DNA of 64,000 nucleotides, from positions 1,189,287 through 1,253,286 of the forward strand of contig NZ_CP118753.2 in the NCBI RefSeq assembly GCF_034480035.2, given 5' to 3'. Origin of the DNA: Methanosphaera sp. ISO3-F5. Lineage in GTDB: Archaea; Methanobacteriota; Methanobacteria; Methanobacteriales; Methanobacteriaceae. The notes beneath the pieces are model-generated. The model was not told where the DNA came from, searched no databases, and saw nothing but the letters and a program-made list of their open reading frames with translations. Below, in pieces: positions 59,071-64,000 of this stretch. How positions within the stretch are numbered: position 1 is the first letter of the stretch; each line of letters begins with the position of its first letter. The position numbers and the translations under genes were made by a program.

Positions 59071-59757
59071 TTGGTGGATGGCTGTTTGATTTGTAATGGT
59101 GAATTAGAATATTTATCAAATGATGTTATGATGGAATGTGAGTTATGTAAGAAAAATGAAGCTTCTAAAACAAGGTGTGTTAATGGACATTATGTTTGTA
59201 ATGAATGTCATATGAAGGGCTTAAGTAGTATTTTGAGTCTTCTATTAGAGGAAACTTCAACTAATCCAATATGTATACTGGATAAGCTTATGTGTATGGA
59301 TTTTTGTCACATGCATGGACCGGAACATCATACTCTTGTTGGTGCTTCTCTTCTCACGGCTTACAGTAATGCTGGTGGGGATGTAGATTTAAGGGAATGT
59401 TTAATAGAGTTAATGAGAAGGGCTAGGGATGTGCCTGGTGGTGTATGTGGTTATTGGGGTGCTTGTGGTGCTGGTATTAGTGCGGGTATTTTTGTTTCCA
59501 TCATTTCGGAGAGTAATCCTTTGAGTGTTAAGCCTTTTAGTTTATCTAATAAGATGACTTCTCTTGCACTGAGTAGTATTAGTGAGCATGGTGGTCCTCG
59601 TTGTTGTAAGCGTGATTCTTATCTTGCGGTGTTGTCTGCGATTGATTTTGTTGAAGAGAATTTTGGTATTGTTTTAGAGAGGGAGTGTGTTGTTTGTGAT
59701 TTTAGTGAGTTTAATAAGCAGTGTTTAGGGGAGGGTTGTGTTTTTTATAAGTTTTGA
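59071..59757 (+). CDS. DUF5714 domain protein with zinc-finger-like N-terminus
   Basis: A 228-residue Cys-rich protein. The N-terminus has CLICNGELEYLS, CELCKKNEASKTRCVNGHYVCNECH, and the C-terminal half GGVCGYWGACGAGISAGIF and GGPRCCKRDSYLA; the last Cys are in CVVCDF...CLGEGC. This matches DUF5714 proteins found in anaerobic methanogens and clostridia, often considered redox or methyltransferase-linked. GGTGAT is 6 bases before TTG 59071; GTG 59074 is an alternative start. Confidence 0.8.
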   Translation: MVDGCLICNGELEYLSNDVMMECELCKKNEASKTRCVNGHYVCNECHMKGLSSILSLLLEETSTNPICILDKLMCMDFCHMHGPEHHTLVGASLLTAYSNAGGDVDLRECLIELMRRARDVPGGVCGYWGACGAGISAGIFVSIISESNPLSVKPFSLSNKMTSLALSSISEHGGPRCCKRDSYLAVLSAIDFVEENFGIVLERECVVCDFSEFNKQCLGEGCVFYKF

Positions 59758-60027
59758 TTATTATGGAATAATCCTGTGTTTGATTATTCTTGTTTATTAA
59801 CTACTTTTTTTTTATTTGCTTTTTGTTTCTTTTATTATGATTTTAAGTTATAATAAGTGATGTTTAATTTATTTGTTAGTTTGTGTATTTTCTTTTTTGA
59901 ATTCATTACTGTTTATCCATTCTTAAAATCTTTAGTTAAGCCTAAAATTCATATCCTTTATATTAAATGAAAACATAAATAAAAGTATACAAGTTTATAT
60001 TATAAAATTAAAATTAGGTGATTAAAT

Positions 60028-60204
60028 ATGGCAAACCCATACACAATAAAAGACAACTGTGCAGGATGTGGATTATGTTCTGAAGCATGTCCAGTAAACG
60101 CAATTACAGAAGGTACTCCTTACACAATCAACCAAGAAACCTGTGTAGGATGCGGATTATGTGCACAAGCTTGTCCTGTAGACGCAATTGAACAAGTAGC
60201 ATAA
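60028..60204 (+). CDS. 2[4Fe-4S] ferredoxin
   Basis: A 58-residue ferredoxin: MANPYTIKDNCAGCGLC-SEACPVNAI and CVGCGLCAQACPVDAIEQVA give two complete CxxCxxCxxxCP sites, so both clusters are intact. It is a soluble electron carrier for hydrogenases and methanogenesis. AGGTGAT (60015-60021) precedes ATG 60028. It is monocistronic; a hairpin lies downstream at 60338. Confidence 0.95.
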   Translation: MANPYTIKDNCAGCGLCSEACPVNAITEGTPYTINQETCVGCGLCAQACPVDAIEQVA

Positions 60205-60534
60205 GTTTTTTTATTTTAAAATTCTTTAACATAACCCCCCATAAATTTTTCTTATAAGAAAACTGTTTTTTAATGTAAAATTAGCATGATGATTATATTT
60301 TTAAAAATTAGATAATATTATATTTTCTATAGTTTTTAACCCGTTTCGGGTTGATATTGAATTTTATATGAAAATTATTGATTCATAATTTATTTTGGTT
60401 CGAGACTTGGCATAAATTAGTTTCAAGAGAAAAAAAAGTAATACTCGAAAAAATATTAACTTTTTTTTCAAAATGATAACCAGCATTATGTCTTTGTTCA
60501 AATCAAATGTAACAATACCCTTTTCTTTTATTGT
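60205..60534. other. Gap between ferredoxin and TnpB
   Basis: No gene is supported. It holds a perfect 6-bp hairpin, AACCCG-TTT-CGGGTT, at 60338-60352, and a lone GGTTCGAGAC near 60397 resembling a tRNA T-loop but without the rest of a tRNA. Part of this is likely the right end and guide-RNA region of the TnpB element. Confidence 0.5.
60338..60352. terminator. Hairpin AACCCG-TTT-CGGGTT
   Basis: A perfect 6-bp stem, unusually GC-rich for this genome, 134 bases after the ferredoxin stop and 183 bases past the tnpB stop on the other strand. It may end either transcript or belong to the TnpB element's guide RNA or end structure. Confidence 0.4.
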
Positions 60535-61860
60535 TTATTTTTGAAAATAGTCTTGTATTTTTTTGATTTTCCCGGGGGCAGTCCGTGCCCACTTATACAG
60601 TCGTTCCTTGGGGAAGTTCTGCTTACTTTTACGAATGATATTACATGCTGCATTGATATCTGCATTTATTAATATTCCGGTGCTTGTTTTATAGAGTCCT
60701 CTTTTTATTCGTTTTCCTTTAAATTCATATTCATCTTCTTCTTCGTTTGTTTTGTAGGTTGGTAGTATGTCGTTGTCTAGGAAACTGCTTTTGCTTGTGT
60801 AGGATTCTTCGGTAATAATTAGTTTGATGTCGTATTTTTGGCATTGTGTTTCTAGTTTGTTTATGAATTTTTTGAAAGCTATTTGTGTGAATATTTGATT
60901 TTGTTTTTTTCCCATATCTGTTTCGTATTGGAAGTTTTTGTTGTATCCGAGTATTATGGTTCCTATGTCTTGTTTTTTGCATGTTTCTATTATGAATTTG
61001 GTTGTGTGATCTAGGAAGTTGTTTTGTATTGCTTTAAATTTGGTGTTGAATTTTTGTAATCGTTTGGATGTTTTTAGTCCCTGTTTGTTTAGTATTGATT
61101 GATATTGTGCTGTTTTTTTGCATTTGAAGGCTATTTGATTTTTTAAAAATCGCCCGCCCACAAGATATGGGGTCCCTTCACTTGTAACAATACTTGCAAA
61201 ATTATTAACACCCAAATCAATACCCATCATTTTACTTTCATCTAAATTTAGGGACTCTTTTTTCATTTGGTATGTGAAATTGGCTTTAAACATTTGTCCA
61301 TTCTTTAATGGTATAATTTCTACTTGTATAATCTTTTTATCACGTATATTTTCAGGAATTCTAATACGTGGTCTGCAATCTTTGGATTTTAACTCTTTTT
61401 TATATTCTCTGCTTAAAGGTAATTCAATGTAACCCTGTGCCAATTTTTTCTTGGAAGAAGTTATTGACTCCCGCGGTATTATAATATTATGTAAACGATT
61501 ATCTCTGGTTTTAGGTTTATTTAATGGTCGTTTATATTCATTATCTATGCTTTTATTTGTTAATGCCACATAAGAATTAAAAGATTCAACATGCTTTTTA
61601 ATAACATTATTTGCTATATGAGCTTGAATAAGTGAATAATCTTTACTGAATTCAGTTTTAACTTTAGTGATTATTGATTTGAAATTCAACTGTTTAAAAT
61701 GTTTATCATCAACACATTTGTCTAATTTAGTAGTTTTTATAGCACTATTTCTTAATTTATTCAATTTCAATGAAATATCCACTAAAACATTGAATTGTTT
61801 CTTAGAAAGACCTCTAATAAGAGTACTTTGAGTTAAATATATACAATTTTCATCTATCAT
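60535..61860 (-). CDS. tnpB: IS200/IS605-type TnpB RNA-guided nuclease (no TnpA seen)
   Basis: A 441-residue TnpB with an N-terminal helical region and a RuvC-like nuclease: GIDLGVNNF (D215), TEESYTS (Glu), and LINADINAACNI (D401). The zinc ribbon of most TnpB proteins is replaced by a SKSSFLDNDILPTYKTNEEE region lacking Cys pairs, as in one known subgroup. Such proteins cut DNA guided by an RNA that overlaps the 3' end of the gene. The last codons are strikingly GC-rich (60571-60590). No tnpA is in the window, and the second array of tandem repeats lies about 140 bases upstream. Confidence 0.88.
   Translation of the reverse strand: MIDENCIYLTQSTLIRGLSKKQFNVLVDISLKLNKLRNSAIKTTKLDKCVDDKHFKQLNFKSIITKVKTEFSKDYSLIQAHIANNVIKKHVESFNSYVALTNKSIDNEYKRPLNKPKTRDNRLHNIIIPRESITSSKKKLAQGYIELPLSREYKKELKSKDCRPRIRIPENIRDKKIIQVEIIPLKNGQMFKANFTYQMKKESLNLDESKMMGIDLGVNNFASIVTSEGTPYLVGGRFLKNQIAFKCKKTAQYQSILNKQGLKTSKRLQKFNTKFKAIQNNFLDHTTKFIIETCKKQDIGTIILGYNKNFQYETDMGKKQNQIFTQIAFKKFINKLETQCQKYDIKLIITEESYTSKSSFLDNDILPTYKTNEEEDEYEFKGKRIKRGLYKTSTGILINADINAACNIIRKSKQNFPKERLYKWARTAPGKIKKIQDYFQK
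60571..60590 (-). ncRNA. Candidate TnpB guide-RNA (omega RNA) stem at the gene's 3' end
   Basis: On the coding strand GGGCA (60590-60586) pairs with TGCCC (60580-60576) around CGGAC, and the following CCCGGG adds more G/C, in a genome region where this composition is rare. Known omega RNAs overlap the tnpB 3' end and extend downstream. The role is inferred from location and composition. Confidence 0.35.
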
Positions 61861-62264
61861 AATATTTAATACTGCTTATTTCACTCCATTAACTTTAAAA
61901 CCGAAAAATCAAGAAAAGAATTTTATAAATAACAATTCTATGACTCGATAATATAAATTATAGAATAAAAGGTATATAAGTTTAATCCAAGAGCAGCTGG
62001 TAAGTAATCAAGGGGGTCTTGGTAAGTAATCAGGGGGGGGGGTCTTGATAAGTAATCAGGGGGGGGTCTTGATAAGTAATATATTTCATATTCCTATACA
62101 TACTTAACAATCATACTAAAAAAAAAAGTTTCATCCACATAAAAAGTATTACAAAAACGAATTTATGCTAACACTCAGTTCAAAAAAAAAAGATTAAAAT
62201 CATTAAATTAATTTAATTTTAATTTAATGTTCCCCTTTATTATATGTTAATTAAAAGCGATAAT
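61861..62264. other. Intergenic region with tandem repeats upstream of tnpB
   Basis: No gene is supported. It contains the GTAAGTAATC array (61999-62080) listed next; otherwise AT-rich. Confidence 0.6.
61999..62080. repeat. Tandem array, inverse of the array at 3.8 kb
   Basis: Three full units and a partial fourth of GGTAAGTAATC-A(A)-G-run-TCTT start at 61999, 62021, 62047 and 62071. The G-runs are about 5, 10 and 8 long, a slippage pattern. Each unit is the reverse complement of the units at 3808-3901. Several G-runs in one strand may allow a quadruplex. Confidence 0.85.
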
Positions 62265-62480
62265 ATGAAAAATAATTTTTATACCCCTAAAGGTATACTA
62301 CTAATTTTATTAAAACTATTATATATAATTATACCATTACCCTTTTTAAATTATTTAAAATTCTTTAATAAACAAATTAGATCAGACAAATCCCTATTAG
62401 ATTATACAAGAACACACCCTATATACAACACCAATAATAATAAAACAATAAAAATTAATACAACATTAATAATGAAATAA
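62265..62480 (+). CDS. Possible small membrane protein
   Basis: A 71-residue frame from ATG 62265: MKNNFYTPKGILLILLKLLY, one hydrophobic helix, then a basic Asn/Thr-rich tail. The upstream GCGAT is a weak binding site and an alternative start lies at 62244. Evidence is a coherent helix only. Confidence 0.35.
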   Translation: MKNNFYTPKGILLILLKLLYIIIPLPFLNYLKFFNKQIRSDKSLLDYTRTHPIYNTNNNKTIKINTTLIMK

Positions 62481-62615
62481 ACAAAAATAAAACAAGCAAA
62501 CAAGAAAAGAAGACAGGACAACAATAAAAGAATACTTATCAAGAGCTAGGAAATAATACTTAAATAACACAAAATAAAACTATAAAATACAAAAAACAAA
62601 GTGTGTGAAAAAAAT

Positions 62616-62903
62616 ATGATTAAACCCAAACTATCCAAAATAAGAGAAACCATAAACAAAACACAGGATTACTGGACAAAATACTCACAAACAACCAGCC
62701 AACTAGACAAACAAATCATAGAATACCTGGAACTAAAACAAGAAGACGCACTAATAACAAGCCACAACAACAAGATAGAAATAACATTCAAGAACGTGCC
62801 AAACACCAAACAAATAACACAACTACTATACCTGAGCAAAACACTAGGATACAAATTCCAGAGATACTCACTAACAAACTATGCAATGACCACCCAACAA
62901 TAA
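62616..62903 (+). CDS. Small hypothetical protein
   Basis: A 95-residue charged protein starting MIKPKLSKIRETINKTQDYW, with a helical first half and a possible alpha/beta C-terminal half (ALITSHNNKIEITFKNVPNT). A GTGTGTGA stretch lies before ATG 62616. The codons are almost entirely A/C-ending, like other small genes here. No known family. Confidence 0.5.
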   Translation: MIKPKLSKIRETINKTQDYWTKYSQTTSQLDKQIIEYLELKQEDALITSHNNKIEITFKNVPNTKQITQLLYLSKTLGYKFQRYSLTNYAMTTQQ

Positions 62904-63053
62904 CCAATAATTTTTTTCTTACATCATATTGATTTATATTTATTAACTCGAATCACTCTTTTAATCCTTACTACAAATCTTATTATAGAATAATATTTTC
63001 TCATTTAGAGGGATATGAAAAAAAATATTTTTGTGGAATGAATTGTTTTAGTT

Positions 63054-63488
63054 TTATTTTTCTCCCGTTTTATATATTTCTTCATTGAAAACTTTGATTA
63101 CATGTTCTGCGATGATATTATCTTCATTGTTTCTTCCGCCACCAACTCCTATTCCACCTACACATTTTTCTTCTACAAATAATGGATAACCTCCAGATAT
63201 TAATGTTATTTTTGGATCCTTGTTTTCCAATCCCATTAATGGTCCTCCATCGGTGCATAGTTTTGCTAGTTTTTGTGTTGGCATAAACATGACACTTGAT
63301 GTATAGGCTTTTCCTGGGACTAGTTTGGTACTGATTACTGGTGCTTCACCATAACGTCTGAAAAGAAGTGGTAATCCATTTTCATCATATATTGCGAAAC
63401 TGATGTCTATTTTCATTTCTTTTGCTTTTTTGTGTGCTGTTATGCATAATTTATCTATTATTTCATCACTTAATATTGTGTTTCTCAT
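63054..63488 (-). CDS. GlcG/HbpS family protein (heme-binding-like)
   Basis: A 144-residue protein starting MRNTILSDEIIDKLCITAHK with the alpha/beta core and the GGYPLFVEEKCVGGIGVGGG glycine-rich motif near the C-terminus. The family includes HbpS, GlcG and the PduO C-terminal domain, and binds heme or corrinoids in some members; the ligand here is unknown. The gene is monocistronic by spacing. Confidence 0.82.
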   Translation of the reverse strand: MRNTILSDEIIDKLCITAHKKAKEMKIDISFAIYDENGLPLLFRRYGEAPVISTKLVPGKAYTSSVMFMPTQKLAKLCTDGGPLMGLENKDPKITLISGGYPLFVEEKCVGGIGVGGGRNNEDNIIAEHVIKVFNEEIYKTGEK

Positions 63489-63610
63489 AATACATGTTCT
63501 TCCTTTAATTTTTTTTTTATTTGAAAGTGTTTATGATTTTTGTATATTATTTCAATGCTGTCAAGTTAAGATAGTTTTTGTGTGAAATTTTTTTTGTCTC
63601 GTGTTTTTTT

Positions 63611-64000
63611 TTAAAATGATCTTTTATTGTTGTCTGAGAATTTGTGTCCGTAATCTACTGGTTCTCTGTTGGTTGATTTGATTTCTTTTTTTATGGGTAT
63701 TAGGTGTTTTTGTAGTATTTTGATTATTTTTGTTATTGTTTGTTGTTGTTTTTCTTTATCAGTGTTTATGAGGTTTAGTAATTCTTTTTTTACCAGTCCT
63801 ACTGCGATGTTGAAGTTTGCTTGGTAGTCCTTGTATTTGTATTTTTTATTGTTTCTTCGTTTTTGTTCTATTTCTTGGTTTACATCATGTTTTACTATTG
63901 TTGCTATGTTGAATACGTATATATCTGAGTAGAAGTCTTGTTCTATTATGATTTTTCTTCTTCCGCTGAAGTTTTCAGTTTGTAGTTTGTTTTTTAGTTT
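63611..64000 (-). CDS. Transposase (DDE, IS4-like) C-terminus, continuing beyond the window
   Basis: The open frame from the window edge (130 codons) reads KLQTENFSGRRKIIIEQDFYSDIYVFNI...KYKDYQANFNIAVGLVK and ends KKEIKSTNREPVDYGHKFSD...RSF. The E-N-F-(S/T)-G-x-x-x-x-x-x-x-Q-D-F-Y-x-x-I-Y pattern with its conserved Glu is the last catalytic part of IS4-type transposases. Its start lies outside the window. Confidence 0.78.
   Translation of the reverse strand, partial: KLKNKLQTENFSGRRKIIIEQDFYSDIYVFNIATIVKHDVNQEIEQKRRNNKKYKYKDYQANFNIAVGLVKKELLNLINTDKEKQQQTITKIIKILQKHLIPIKKEIKSTNREPVDYGHKFSDNNKRSF

Noticed and set aside
60394..60407. tRNA gene suggested by GGTTCGAGACTTGG
   Set aside because: Only a T-loop-like word; no matching acceptor, D-arm or anticodon stem can be built around it.

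Overview
The window is very AT-rich and carries hallmarks of a methanogenic archaeon of the Methanobacteriales, most likely a Methanosphaera. These include an F420H2 oxidase (FprA), a tandem CbiX/CfbA-type chelatase, an archaeal ASH-Ski2 helicase, type II methionine aminopeptidase, many 4Fe-4S proteins, GGTG-type ribosome binding sites, and several large Asn/Thr-rich secreted adhesin-like proteins (ALPs) of the kind known from gut methanogens. The assignment is inference from gene content; no rRNA or tRNA gene was found.

Layout. 1-3.2 kb: end of a hydantoinase-B-like gene, an LpdD-like protein, a CDF metal transporter behind a cluster of palindromes, and a methyltransferase. 3.2-4.1 kb: non-coding, with a short tandem repeat array. 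4.1-25 kb: mostly housekeeping and metabolism (glycosyltransferase with a coiled coil, MetAP, TMEM175 channel, two aldo/keto reductases with ferredoxin tails, DTD, ASH-Ski2, broken TDT transporter, thioesterase, NSS symporter, CbiX, PhzF, UDP-glucose dehydrogenase) plus small unknown genes and decayed remnants. 25-43.6 kb: an accessory island with two AAA_14/DUF4143 ATPases, remnants of D12 methylase, CAAX protease, TMEM175, primase PriS and Cas1, a toxin-antitoxin pair, a broken MmeI-type restriction-modification enzyme, and ALPs. 43.7-58.5 kb: two intact ALPs (660 and 1862 aa), FprA, a DUF4013 protein, a metallophosphoesterase, a ferredoxin-nitroreductase and a four-gene operon of envelope-type unknowns. 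58.5-64 kb: C_GCAxxG_C_C protein, DUF5714 protein, 2[4Fe-4S] ferredoxin, a lone TnpB, a second tandem repeat array inverted relative to the first, small unknowns, a GlcG/HbpS protein and the C-terminus of a DDE transposase at the edge.

The most striking signal is in the island. Seven copies of a 26-bp imperfect palindrome (arms TTCGTTA and TAACGAA) sit at the borders between unrelated genes. Gene fragments of PriS, an ALP, a CAAX protease, a D12 methylase, a membrane protein and an unknown basic protein stop or start at these sites. Two of the sites (37.5 and 38.5 kb) are each followed by a homologous remnant of the 3' end of cas1 and then by a different cargo gene (toxin-antitoxin; AAA_14 ATPase). 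Two other copies form a perfect 37-bp inverted repeat around a 5-kb segment carrying a cysteine-protease ALP. This looks like a repeat-delimited cassette region shaped by a recombinase or a Cas1-type integrase. The mechanism is inference.

Nearly all broken genes here can be restored by adding one base, so single-base deletions dominate, while adjacent large genes are intact. No CRISPR array was seen.
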